Origin: Scytonema sp. UIC 10036
GTDB lineage: Bacteria; Cyanobacteriota; Cyanobacteriia; Cyanobacteriales; Nostocaceae
Direction: 5' to 3'
DNA length: 23,043 nucleotides
Assembly (NCBI RefSeq): GCF_009725235.1
Contig: NZ_WJFC01000213.1
Span: forward strand, 1-23,043
The notes under the pieces are model-generated. The model did not search any database. It saw only the letters and a list, made by a program, of their open reading frames with translations, and had not been told where the DNA came from. The translations under genes and the position numbers were made by a program. Positions 6,724-14,498 of this stretch are shown piece by piece; position 1 is the first letter of the stretch; every line of letters begins with the position of its first letter.

Positions 6724-7509
6724 TTACAAATTGTCTAACTGCTTGCGTAGCGAATCTAACTCAGCATCGACAACTTCATTATTCTTCCCAGTGTTTGCAT
6801 TGGGAGTCGTTGACTGTTGTGGAAGTGCCGGTTGATTTGGTGAACCACCAGGAAGAGACATTTGTGCCTTTAACGCTGCTAATTCATCATCAACATCGCT
6901 GCTGGCTTCTAATTTGGCAAACTGAGTTTCTAGATCGGCACCAGCTAACTCAGCAGCTGACTGGGCGCGGGCTTCCTGCATCAAAACTTTTTCTTCCATG
7001 CGCTCAAAAGCAGCCATTGCACTGCTGGTATTCATACCGCGCACCATGCCTTGGAGTTGTTCTTGAGCTTTGGCAGCAGTAATCCGTGCTTTGAGCATTT
7101 CTTTCTTGGTTTTTGCCTCAGAAATTTTGCTTTCTAGCTGGATTAGGTTGCGCTTGAGTGAGTCTACTTGAGTAGTTTGTTGATCTAAGCTAGCTTTGAG
7201 TGCTCCTGAAGATTCGTTAAAAGTCTTTTTCCGCTCCAGGGCTTGTCTTGCAAGGTTTTCATCACCTTTTTGCAAAGCCAGTTGGGCATTACGCTGCCAC
7301 TTGTTCACTTCGTTTTGAGCATCATTATACTGCTTTTCAGTCCGTTTTTGGGCAGCAATAGCTTGAGCAACGCCCTGGCGCAGCTGTACTAAGTCTTCCT
7401 GCATTTCTAGGATAGCTTGTTCCAGCATCTTTTCAGGGTCTTCTGCTTTACTCACCATGTCGTTGAGGTTGGCGCTGACGACTCGCTTGATGCGATCGAA
7501 TAATCCCAT
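6724..7509 (-). CDS. vipp1: Vipp1/IM30, PspA-family ESCRT-III-like membrane protein
   Basis: Vipp1 (IM30) forms rings and filaments on the inner face of plasma and thylakoid membranes and is needed for thylakoid biogenesis and membrane integrity. The 261-residue protein begins with the amphipathic membrane-binding helix (MGLFDRIKRVVSANLNDMVS), continues as long coiled-coil helices (LEQAILEMQEDLVQLRQGVAQAIA..., FERMEEKVLMQEARAQ), and after a Pro/Asn-rich linker ends in an extra helix, VVDAELDSLRKQLDNL (about 246-261). That C-terminal extension separates Vipp1 from bacterial PspA, so the assignment is secure. A PspA-like paralogue without the extension lies 167 bp upstream on the same strand, suggesting tandem duplication. 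Confidence 0.95.
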   Translation of the reverse strand: MGLFDRIKRVVSANLNDMVSKAEDPEKMLEQAILEMQEDLVQLRQGVAQAIAAQKRTEKQYNDAQNEVNKWQRNAQLALQKGDENLARQALERKKTFNESSGALKASLDQQTTQVDSLKRNLIQLESKISEAKTKKEMLKARITAAKAQEQLQGMVRGMNTSSAMAAFERMEEKVLMQEARAQSAAELAGADLETQFAKLEASSDVDDELAALKAQMSLPGGSPNQPALPQQSTTPNANTGKNNEVVDAELDSLRKQLDNL

Positions 7510-7676
7510 AACTTCCTTGTTCCTATGAGTGATTTACGCGCTTGGTTGGGCTGGTATGCTTTTTTAACTAATTTATAGCTACCTATTTCAATGTAATCTT
7601 TCCGGTTTAAATTGGTACCGTTCAACAAGCCCCTAATAATAAGGATATTCTTGAACTTCGGTCTTTGCCCAATCTT

Positions 7677-8381
7677 TTACTTGTCGGGATTTCCAGGTAA
7701 TTGCTGGGGTAATTTCCCAGAGTCGTGAGAGAGTTGATTTTTCATGGCTTCTAGTTCCGCATCTACCTTACTACTTTCTTCTAAGGTGACAAACGCCGAA
7801 TTTAGAGGATCTGCTGCAGTGACTGAAATAGTTTCCGCTTGAGCTTCTAGCTGTAAAACTTTTTCTTCCATGCGCTCAAAAGCTTTCAGACTTTTGGCGT
7901 TGGAAGTAGTGCTTAACATTTCTTGAAGTTTATAGGAGGCTTCAGCCGAACGGGCGCGAGCAATATACATATCTTTTTTATTCTTTGCTTCGGTCATTTT
8001 CATCTCTAGCGTCCGCATATCCTGTTTCAGCTGAACCACAACAGCATTTTGCTGTTCCATTTGAGCTAACAGTGTTGTTGCAGTTTCCTGATAATATTGA
8101 CGTTTTGTCAGCGCTTCCCTTGCCAGAGATTCATTCTCTTGTTGCAAAGCTAGTTGAGCACGACGATACCATTCTTCTGCTGTAGATTGAGCGCTTGCTC
8201 TGTGTCGTTCAGTACGTTTTTGGATCGCAATTGCTTGAGCCACCGCCTGTCGCAACTGGACTAAATTTGCCTGCATTTCCATCACGGCTTGCTCCAGAAT
8301 CTTTTCTGGATCTTCGGTATCTGCAACCAGACTGTTAAGGTTTGCACGAATCACCCGTAATATCCGGTTCATCAGTTCCAT
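7677..8381 (-). CDS. PspA/IM30 family protein (Vipp1 paralogue without C-terminal helix)
   Basis: A 234-residue PspA-family protein, paralogous to the vipp1 product next to it: the N-terminal amphipathic helix (MNRILRVIRANLNSLVADTEDPEKILEQ), the coiled-coil core and the LKAFERMEEKVLQLEAQAE segment align along their length. It stops after a short Pro/Gln tail (LPQQLPGNPDK) and lacks Vipp1's terminal helix, so it is closer to bacterial PspA, which protects the inner membrane under stress. The first ATG (8381) gives MELMNRIL; the second, three codons on, is preceded by GGAA and aligns better with vipp1 (MGLFDRI), so either could be used. A heptamer repeat lies directly upstream, ahead of the SPOR-like gene on the same strand. 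Confidence 0.92.
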   Translation of the reverse strand: MELMNRILRVIRANLNSLVADTEDPEKILEQAVMEMQANLVQLRQAVAQAIAIQKRTERHRASAQSTAEEWYRRAQLALQQENESLAREALTKRQYYQETATTLLAQMEQQNAVVVQLKQDMRTLEMKMTEAKNKKDMYIARARSAEASYKLQEMLSTTSNAKSLKAFERMEEKVLQLEAQAETISVTAADPLNSAFVTLEESSKVDAELEAMKNQLSHDSGKLPQQLPGNPDK

Positions 8382-8395
8382 ATCAACTTACTCTT

Positions 8396-8430
8396 TGTCA
8401 TTGGTCACTGTCACTGGTCACTGGTCACTG
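8396..8430. repeat. TGGTCAC heptamer repeats overlapping a stop codon
   Basis: Four to five copies of a TGGTCAC/TGTCAC unit lie between the pspA paralogue and the SPOR-like gene. The last Gln codon and the TGA stop (8427-8425) of the SPOR-like gene are made of repeat DNA, so the array has spread up to and probably replaced the native 3' end. Confidence 0.75.
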
Positions 8431-9816
8431 AATTCTGGCTTTAATACCTTTGCTTTGAAGTTGTTGCACTAGACTTTGGGCTTTTTCTTTATTCTTGAGC
8501 GCCCCAAGATAAATAAATGCACCATTATCTGACAAGTAGGCATCGGGAACAATTTTTCTTGCAGAGGCAAGGGCATTACTACCTTTATTATCTGTAATGA
8601 CGTGATAAAGCCCATCTGCTGACGGTTTTATTTCCGCATTCGGCTTTGGTTGAACAGTTGCTAGTTTTGGTTTTGGAGAGGCAGTGACTATTGGAGATGG
8701 CAGAGTCGCGGTGGGAGGTGGTAAGGGTTCTACTCTCTGAGTTGGCGGATTGACAGGAAATGGGGGAGGAACTGGGTTTGGGTTTGGTGCGATCGCAACT
8801 GGTGCTGGTTTGGGTTTGGGTTTTAAACCAACAACATCGTTTGGATCTCTCACTTCTGGAAATTCTTGCTCGGCAAGATTGGGGTACTTACGTAGCGGTG
8901 TAAGTGTTGGTTCAGGGATATTTGTACCAGACTTTGCACTCCCGGACGAAGTTTCTGTAGTTGGTTGTATATTTTTTTTTAACAGTCCATCTAAACTAAT
9001 TTGCGGCAGACTTTTAGGATTGAAAACTACATATCCCAGCGTCATACTTGCTACTAGCAATAATAACATTGAACCTATACCCAATGGTGATAGCAAACTG
9101 TCATTACTAGGACTTGGTTGCTTTTTCTCCTTTGATTGTTCTTCTGTTAAACTTCGCAAAAGTGCCTCAGAAGATTCTAAGTAATCGTTGGGCTGTGTTC
9201 GGCTATCATTATTATTATCTACTTCTGCTAGATTTTTAGGGCTTCCGTGTTCTTTTACATTTGTAGGAACTATGCTAACGGAACTAGATCCGGTCGTGTT
9301 TTTTGTTTTAGCATGGTCAGAAGCGAGGGAACTTTCAAGTTCCTCTATTGTTGAAGAAACTGATGCAGCCAAGCTTTGCAGTGTTTCTCGTTGCAGTATA
9401 TCTTCGGCTTTACTTAAGGAAGATACCTTCTGAAGAGGTTCTTCCGTAAATGTAAGTGGCGTGTTGATTGTCGTAGAAGGAAGAGCAATGTCCTCTTTCT
9501 CCATTCCTACAGGTGCAGATGGAGTTGCTACCAAACCAAACTTCTCTAGCTCGTCTCCAAGATTATCTTCTGCTGGTGATTGCGATTTACCCCCTGTCGT
9601 AGCAATGGCTGACAACGGTTGAGGTTGATTAGCCATCACTTTACCAATATGGGCTCTGGGTAATGTTCCATATCCTGTTTTTGTGCGTCTGTATCGGGTT
9701 AACTCTTGATCTAGTTGCACTTCTAGACTAGCAAGGGCTGCTGCTAGTGCTGGCTTTAACCTATAGGATTTGGAAGATTGAGCACCCGACGTATCTACTA
9801 AGGAGTTTTGACTCAT
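8425..9816 (-). CDS. Single-pass membrane protein with C-terminal SPOR-like domain
   Basis: A 463-residue protein of three parts. The N-terminal cytoplasmic region (1-240) starts with a conserved-looking segment (SYRLKPALAAALASLEVQLDQELTRYRR, then TGYGTLPRA) and continues as Ser/Glu-rich disordered sequence. One transmembrane helix spans about 244-265 (PLGIGSMLLLLVASMTLGYV). The periplasmic part is a Pro/Lys-rich linker (320-400) ending in a 60-residue domain (YHVITDNKGSNALASARK..., FIYLGALKNKEKAQSLVQQL, KGIKARIQ) with the pattern of a SPOR domain, which binds denuded peptidoglycan at division sites. A role in cell envelope or septum is therefore likely but inferred. Its start faces dciA divergently across 176 bp. 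Confidence 0.8.
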   Translation of the reverse strand: MSQNSLVDTSGAQSSKSYRLKPALAAALASLEVQLDQELTRYRRTKTGYGTLPRAHIGKVMANQPQPLSAIATTGGKSQSPAEDNLGDELEKFGLVATPSAPVGMEKEDIALPSTTINTPLTFTEEPLQKVSSLSKAEDILQRETLQSLAASVSSTIEELESSLASDHAKTKNTTGSSSVSIVPTNVKEHGSPKNLAEVDNNNDSRTQPNDYLESSEALLRSLTEEQSKEKKQPSPSNDSLLSPLGIGSMLLLLVASMTLGYVVFNPKSLPQISLDGLLKKNIQPTTETSSGSAKSGTNIPEPTLTPLRKYPNLAEQEFPEVRDPNDVVGLKPKPKPAPVAIAPNPNPVPPPFPVNPPTQRVEPLPPPTATLPSPIVTASPKPKLATVQPKPNAEIKPSADGLYHVITDNKGSNALASARKIVPDAYLSDNGAFIYLGALKNKEKAQSLVQQLQSKGIKARIQ

Positions 9817-9992
9817 TGCCTGTCTGCCTCAAATCTAGACTTCCGGAATAACAATAGTTAGCGATCGCTTATCCAAATTTTGGTTACGGATCGCTGTTTA
9901 ATGGGTGACAAATTGAAAAATACAATTGTGCCAATCCTAGCGAAAATTATCATATATATATAAAAATCCTATTTTTTGCCAAGGTTGGCAGA
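9817..9992. promoter_or_regulatory. Divergent promoter region between the SPOR-like gene and dciA
   Basis: The 176-bp spacer between two divergent starts must hold both promoters. It contains one HIP1-like GCGATCGC (about 9862) and an AT-rich stretch (ATATATATAAAAAT, 9953-9966) just ahead of dciA. No specific operator was recognised. Confidence 0.5.
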
Positions 9993-10589
9993 ATGTCATT
10001 AAAATCAATTAATAATATTTTAAGCGTTCTTGAAACACAGTCTAAGTGGCAAGAACAACCATTTCCGCAATTACTCAAGCATTGGTCTGAAATTGTAGGA
10101 GCAGCTGTAGCCGCTCACACTCAACCTGTATCTGTTCAACGTGATGTGTTGCGGGTGGCAACTTCTAGTGCAGCTTGGGCACAAAACTTAACTTTTGAGC
10201 GCAAGCGCCTGCTTTTAAAGTTGAATGATAAGCTGTCTCTTTCTCTTGTTGATATTCATTTTTCTACAGCAGGATGGCAACGCCCTAAGGAGAAGCTAGC
10301 TAAGGAGCAAATTTCAGCACGGGAACATCCCAGTTATGTGGGCGGGGCAGACTCTCCTTGCAAGTTGACTGCTCCTGCTTTCGATGCAAATGCCACTTTC
10401 CAACACTGGGCTAAGAGGGTACAAGCGCGATCGCACAGCTTACCCCTTTGTCCTGCGTGTCACTCTCCTACCCCACTTGGCGAACTTCAGCGCTGGCAAG
10501 TTTGTTCTATTTGTGCTGCTAAGCAATTTGACAGCAGATTTCAACTTGGTGAGGTACAAAAATTACCCCCCTCTGTCCCCCCTTGCTAA
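9993..10589 (+). CDS. dciA: DUF721/DciA-family protein with C-terminal four-cysteine motif
   Basis: The DUF721 fold (residues 1-90: LKSINNILSVLETQSKWQEQPF, LLKHWSEIVGAAVAAHTQPVSVQRDVLRVATSSAAWAQNLTFERKRLL) is that of DciA, the ancestral bacterial protein that helps load the replicative helicase DnaB. After a roughly 50-residue linker there is a compact CPAC...CSIC motif (C153, C156, C171, C174) that probably binds zinc, an addition to the core domain. The last seven residues (PPSVPPC) are encoded by a dispersed CCCCCTT/AAGGGGG palindrome, so the native C-terminus has probably been overwritten by a repeat. Overlapping + strand frames are shadows. A strong terminator follows at 10601-10629. Confidence 0.85.
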   Translation: MSLKSINNILSVLETQSKWQEQPFPQLLKHWSEIVGAAVAAHTQPVSVQRDVLRVATSSAAWAQNLTFERKRLLLKLNDKLSLSLVDIHFSTAGWQRPKEKLAKEQISAREHPSYVGGADSPCKLTAPAFDANATFQHWAKRVQARSHSLPLCPACHSPTPLGELQRWQVCSICAAKQFDSRFQLGEVQKLPPSVPPC

Positions 10590-10596
10590 GGGGGGA
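10572..10596. repeat. CCCCCCTTGCTAAGGGGGG palindrome
   Basis: A compact GC-rich palindrome at the very end of dciA, which uses its TAA (10587-10589) as stop. It is the same class as the longer C/G-run hairpin at 21176-21218 and is a common dispersed element in these genomes. Confidence 0.6.
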
Positions 10597-10600
10597 TGAA

Positions 10601-10629
10601 ATGGGGTGAGCAGTGCTCACCCCATTTTT
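10601..10629 (+). terminator. Strong intrinsic terminator of dciA
   Basis: A perfect 11-bp stem (ATGGGGTGAGC at 10601-10611, GCTCACCCCAT at 10615-10625) with a 3-nt loop and a run of five T from 10625. It lies 12 bp after the dciA stop. Confidence 0.9.
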
Positions 10630-11253
10630 GTCAAAACTTGATGAAAATACTGAGATTTCATTTACCTAAAACATTTTTTACTTTTTTTCAACCGTAAAAT
10701 TACATTTAAAATTCCTTATGAACAGACCATCGATTATATTTTTTTTTCAAAAATTTCCTCTTCCAAAAGATAGGTAAGTATGTATGCCTAAAGTAAATAT
10801 ATTTAGTAACCATTCAATTGGACTAAATATGCCAAGAGATACGCATTAGAGTAGGTAACAAGTGCTTCTTGGGGCTGAAGTTAAAATGGTAAAGAAATCG
10901 CTAAAGTGAATATTAGCTTTGATCCCCAATAGTTTTTGCCTGAGTTAAGTATGCTTTACCTAATGCAACTTATGTATCACTTTGTTAACATAAAAATTGA
11001 AAAATATAACACAAAGATAAAAAGATCCTAAAATTAATTTTTTCCTTGGGATCGCTGAAACCTAGATAGATTCACTGGTTTCAGGTTTTACCCCCACTAG
11101 TAGATAGACCACAATAAAAAGGTGAAAAACAAGCTCTAAAAGAGCAAAGAATTTCCCTAGCTCTCTCCTTAGGTAGAGAGAACTCAACAGCTTAAAAGTA
11201 GTACGGCATCTGATTTCCTCCAGCTTATCAATACAATATTTCCCCAAGGTTTT
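10630..11253. other. Long AT-rich intergenic region upstream of the four-cysteine protein
   Basis: No gene is supported in this 620 bp. The left two thirds are AT-rich with T-runs (about 10739-10748) and nothing recognisable. The last 200 bp carry three hairpins read on the + strand: GAAACC/GGTTTC (11057-11082), GCTCT/AGAGC (11132-11144) and CTCTCT/AGAGAG (11162-11181). Together these could be a structured 5' leader of the downstream gene. A 92-codon minus frame here overlaps the downstream gene and is not called. Confidence 0.5.
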
Positions 11254-11559
11254 ATGAAAAGCATTAAATTCTTGACTTCTGCGTGTCGATATTGTCGTCA
11301 TTACCAACCAGAGGGACGTCGCGGCGGTATGTGTCAGCAACTGGGAGCACCAGTTCGGGGGGATTGGAAGGCTTGTTCTTTAGCGCTCCCACCATTTGCA
11401 CCTTCTTGGGAAACTTTGGAGGATGTTTGGAGTTTGCCAGATGCAAAAATAGTGTTAGCTCCAGGTTTAAGTACAGGAGCGATCGCGACTGCAGAAGAAA
11501 CAGTTAATAGCTCTCCCGAACAAGTTAAAACTCATGCACGGGAAGCCTTGAAAGTATAA
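11254..11559 (+). CDS. Small conserved cyanobacterial protein with four cysteines
   Basis: A 101-residue protein of unknown function. Its N-terminal half has the spaced cysteines C11, C14, C27 and C41 within ACRYCRHYQPEGRRGGMC and GDWKACSLALPPF, a pattern that could bind zinc or an iron-sulfur cluster. The second half (WETLEDVWSLPDAK) is acidic and then low-complexity. I believe similar small proteins are widespread in cyanobacteria, but I cannot name the family. The stop codon overlaps the left arm of a 25-bp hairpin that separates it from convergent menB. The ORF is preferred over the overlapping frames because of its cysteine pattern and clean ends. Confidence 0.8.
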   Translation: MKSIKFLTSACRYCRHYQPEGRRGGMCQQLGAPVRGDWKACSLALPPFAPSWETLEDVWSLPDAKIVLAPGLSTGAIATAEETVNSSPEQVKTHAREALKV

Positions 11560-11608
11560 AGTATAAGGATAAAGGATGAAAACTTCATCCTTTATCCTTA
11601 TACTTTAT
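11556..11608. terminator. 25-bp perfect inverted repeat, bidirectional terminator between convergent genes
   Basis: Positions 11556-11580 and 11584-11608 are exact reverse complements (25 bp) with a 3-nt loop AAC. Both strands read as stems made of AAAGTATAAGGATAAAGGATG-type units, A-rich on one arm and T-rich on the other. It sits between two convergent genes and overlaps the stop codon of the left one, so it likely terminates both. The sub-repeats (AAAGTAT, AAGGATA) suggest an origin by inverted duplication of heptamer repeats. Confidence 0.8.
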
Positions 11609-11616
11609 GTTGGATT

Positions 11617-12450
11617 TTAAGGGAGCCAAGGAAAGTCCCGAAAATTAGGTGGGCGTTTTTCTAAAAAAGCTTGTTTACCCTCTTTACCTTCTTCTGTCAT
11701 GTAATAAAGTAAGGTGGCATTGCCAGCAAGTTCTTGCAAACCAGCTTGTCCGTCACAATCAGCATTAAATGCTGCTTTGAGACAGCGAATTGCTGTTGGG
11801 CTTTTTTCTAAAATCTCTTGCGCCCATTGGATACCTTCAGCTTCCAATTGCTCTATTGGAACAACTGTATTAACTAAACCCATATCTAGGGCTTGCTGGG
11901 CATTGTACTGGCGGCAGAGAAACCAAATTTCTCGGGCTTTTTTTTGTCCGACAATGCGAGCAAGATAGCTAGCACCAAAACCACCGTCGAAACTGCCCAC
12001 TTTAGGACCACTTTGCCCAAAAATAGCATTATCTGCAGCAATGGTTAGGTCGCAAATTAAGTGCAAGACATGTCCGCCACCAATGGCATAACCAGCAACA
12101 AGAGCAATGACCACTTTTGGCATGGAACGAATCAGGCGTTGCAAGTCCAACACGTTTAAACGGGGGATACCACCATCATCTAAGTAACCTCCATGTCCCC
12201 GGACACTTTGGTCACCTCCAGAGCAAAAGGCGTATTTGCCATCCGTGTGTGGACCTGCACCAGTCAATAGTACAACACCAATCGTTGTATCTTCCCGTGC
12301 ATCGCAAAAAGCGTCGTACAGTTCAGATATAGTTTTTGGACGAAAAGCATTGCGTTTGTGAGGGCGGTTGATAGTGATTTTTGCAATGCCCTCAGCTTTG
12401 TGATAAAGAACGTCTTCGTAAGTTTTTGCTGTTTGCCAGTTTAGAGTCAT
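11617..12450 (-). CDS. menB: 1,4-dihydroxy-2-naphthoyl-CoA synthase
   Basis: MenB closes the second ring in menaquinone/phylloquinone synthesis, converting o-succinylbenzoyl-CoA to 1,4-dihydroxy-2-naphthoyl-CoA; in cyanobacteria the product becomes phylloquinone, the photosystem I electron carrier. The 277-residue protein is a full-length crotonase-fold enzyme with the family signatures [23 protein letters not shown] (77-85), the oxyanion-hole segment [12 protein letters not shown] and the substrate loop [21 protein letters not shown]. MenD, which acts earlier in the pathway, is encoded on the same strand upstream, but about 8.8 kb away with accessory genes between. A short IR (AGGTGG/CCACCT, 12491-12508) lies in the spacer upstream. 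Confidence 0.97.
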   Translation of the reverse strand: MTLNWQTAKTYEDVLYHKAEGIAKITINRPHKRNAFRPKTISELYDAFCDAREDTTIGVVLLTGAGPHTDGKYAFCSGGDQSVRGHGGYLDDGGIPRLNVLDLQRLIRSMPKVVIALVAGYAIGGGHVLHLICDLTIAADNAIFGQSGPKVGSFDGGFGASYLARIVGQKKAREIWFLCRQYNAQQALDMGLVNTVVPIEQLEAEGIQWAQEILEKSPTAIRCLKAAFNADCDGQAGLQELAGNATLLYYMTEEGKEGKQAFLEKRPPNFRDFPWLP

Positions 12451-12548
12451 GAGGTAGAGTACAACTTTAGGGGTGTGGAAATTCTATCGCAGGTGGCATT
12501 GCCCACCTCACTTTCTGTGCCACGATTTGTATAAAAAGTTAATTTGGT
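12451..12548. promoter_or_regulatory. Divergent spacer between menB and the KAP NTPase gene
   Basis: A 98-bp spacer with a short dispersed-type palindrome (AGGTGG at 12491-12496, CCACCT at 12503-12508, core CATTGC). It is the left junction of the accessory block and must hold the promoters of both divergent genes, unless menB is also transcribed from farther away. No target-site duplication could be picked out. Confidence 0.4.
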
Positions 12549-14369
12549 ATGGTGCAGACTGAGGTTAATGACTTATCGCAAGACACTCCTGTGATTCAGC
12601 CTGAGCAAGATCGGCTCGGATATGCAAGCTTTGCCAAGCATTTGGCAGATAGTATTTGCAAAATGCATTTTCCAGAAGGGTTTGCGATCGCAGTCTACGG
12701 TTCTTGGAATTCAGGCAAGTCCACACTGTTGAACTTTGTCGTTCATTATCTCAAACAAAAGCCAGAAGACGAACAACCGATTATTGTTCCCTTCAATCCC
12801 TGGTTGTTTTCCGGATACCAAGATATAACAAGACGATTTTTTGACCAATTACAAGACGTGTTAAGCGCAGTTACGGCTGTGCCTAAAGGTTTAAAAGAGA
12901 GAATCGCCGATGTTGCCAAAGCAATTGCTGAAATTCCGTTACCTTATGCTCAAGCAGGGAAAGCAGTCGCAACCTTAGTTGACGATAAGCAAAAGGAAGC
13001 TTCTGAGTTAAAAGAGGACGTTGAAGATACACTCACACAGCAGCACCGGCGAATAGTCATTACAATTGATGATATCGATCGGCTTTGTGCAGAAGATATT
13101 CAACAATTATTTCGTCTTTTAAAAGCCGTTCCCAATTTTACAAATGTTGTCTATCTCCTAGTTTGCGATAAAAAGAGTATTATCAAATCGCTTGCAGACA
13201 GTGGAGGCACGTCAGGCGAAGAATATCTTGATAGAATTATTCAAATGGCTTTTGAGCTACCCAGCCCTGATAAAACTTCACTCCGCAGATTGCTTTTTGA
13301 AAAACTTGATAATATCATTGGTGAAACGGCAAAACCTCTTTTTGAGCCAACTCGATGGAGCCTGGTATACTTTCAAGGGATAGATTACTTCATTACAAAT
13401 CTCCGTGATATTGTTCGTCTAGCTGATACATTAACAGTGACTTTTCCTGTAGTAGAATGTGAAGTTAACCCAGTTGACTTTATAGCTTTAGAATCACTAC
13501 GAGTTTTTTCCCCAATAGCCTACGAGATTATTTTAAAAAACAGAAATGCCTTTGTAGAGAGTGATTTTGCCTTAGAAGAATTAACAAATTTTCATGAATT
13601 TTGGCTTGCCCAATTACCAGAGGAAGATAAGCAGCCAGTTAAAATGTTACTGATGTTTCTTTTTCCCAAGTTAGAAGTTATTTGGGGACATCATAGCGTT
13701 TATACCGAACAACAAAAGTTAGAATGGCAGGAAAAACGACGTATTTGCTGTCCGGAAATTTTCCCGATCTACTTTCGTTTAAATTTATCCACATCAGAGC
13801 TATCTACCAATCAGATAAAAGCTATTCTTTCTTCGGCTTGTAATGCAAAAGCCTTTGGGCAAAAATTGATAGAACTTGCCCAGCAAAAACGGCAGGATGG
13901 TACTACCCAAGTTAGAGCCTTTCTAGAACAGCTTGAAGATTATGCTGAAAAAGTTATCCCTACTCACTGCATTTCTATAGTTATAGAAGCTTTATTTGAT
14001 GTAGGTGAAGAACTTCTCTCTGCAGAAGATCGAGCAGCCACTCTTTTTGATTTTAGTAATGAAGCGATAATTCATCGTCTCCTCACACAGTTACTGTGCC
14101 GTCTTGATGAACCTACAAGGTTTGATGTGCTGAAAACTGCAATGAGTCAAGGACGAGCGTTATCTATTATAGAGACAGAAATGGAAACTTTGGTTAACCA
14201 GCAGCTATCTACTCCTGAAGAAAAGTGTCTGATTAGCGCACAACATTTAAGAGTACTTCAAGAAGTTGTGGATAAAAGAAAGCAGGAGAAGCATGCCAAT
14301 ACTTGTTGGTTAAGCTCAAACAATGAAATTAAAAATTCTTATCCCTTACAGCCCTATCAAGGTGGATAA
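12549..14369 (+). CDS. KAP-family P-loop NTPase
   Basis: A 606-residue STAND/KAP-type ATPase. Seen in order: Walker A GSWNSGKST (51-59), the KAP-typical PFNPWLFSG (81-89), an alpha-helical insert with a charged stretch (KQKEASELKEDVEDTL), Walker B IVITIDDIDR (169-178), VVYLLVCDK and EEYLDRIIQMAFELPSP (about 224-240). The C-terminal 350 residues are helical with no domain I can name. Classic KAP NTPases carry two or four transmembrane helices between Walker A and B; here none is visible, so this is a soluble variant. Many KAP proteins are associated with defence and plasmid/phage-related loci, but the role of this one is unknown. It is the first gene of the accessory block, divergent from menB, and is followed by a hairpin at 14394-14478. 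Confidence 0.85.
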   Translation: MVQTEVNDLSQDTPVIQPEQDRLGYASFAKHLADSICKMHFPEGFAIAVYGSWNSGKSTLLNFVVHYLKQKPEDEQPIIVPFNPWLFSGYQDITRRFFDQLQDVLSAVTAVPKGLKERIADVAKAIAEIPLPYAQAGKAVATLVDDKQKEASELKEDVEDTLTQQHRRIVITIDDIDRLCAEDIQQLFRLLKAVPNFTNVVYLLVCDKKSIIKSLADSGGTSGEEYLDRIIQMAFELPSPDKTSLRRLLFEKLDNIIGETAKPLFEPTRWSLVYFQGIDYFITNLRDIVRLADTLTVTFPVVECEVNPVDFIALESLRVFSPIAYEIILKNRNAFVESDFALEELTNFHEFWLAQLPEEDKQPVKMLLMFLFPKLEVIWGHHSVYTEQQKLEWQEKRRICCPEIFPIYFRLNLSTSELSTNQIKAILSSACNAKAFGQKLIELAQQKRQDGTTQVRAFLEQLEDYAEKVIPTHCISIVIEALFDVGEELLSAEDRAATLFDFSNEAIIHRLLTQLLCRLDEPTRFDVLKTAMSQGRALSIIETEMETLVNQQLSTPEEKCLISAQHLRVLQEVVDKRKQEKHANTCWLSSNNEIKNSYPLQPYQGG

Positions 14370-14393
14370 AAACTTCAGGAAATTAATATCTCT

Positions 14394-14478
14394 CCTCTTT
14401 CCTCTGCGGACTCTGCGTCTCGGCGGTTAAATAAAATACTTTTGAACCGCAGAGGCGCTGAGAGCGCAGAGAAAAGAG
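14394..14478. repeat. CTCTGCG palindromic repeat / terminator-like hairpin
   Basis: Imperfect 27-nt arms (14402-14428 and 14445-14471) made of CTCTGCG-type units pair around a loop of about 16 nt, and the pairing extends outward through CTCTTT/AAAGAG. It lies between the convergent KAP and DUF4058 genes. CTCTGCG/CGCAGAG palindromes are common dispersed repeats in filamentous cyanobacteria; the hairpin may also end both transcripts. Confidence 0.7.
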
Positions 14479-14498
14479 ATGAGGAATAAAATCTTTTG

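Noticed and set aside
8750..9433. Two + strand frames opposite the SPOR-like gene
   Set aside because: Shadows of a low-complexity Pro/Ser-rich coding sequence on the minus strand, which has a transmembrane helix and a SPOR-like end.
11062..11340. 92-codon minus-strand frame
   Set aside because: It overlaps the better-supported four-cysteine gene on the opposite strand and shows no domain.
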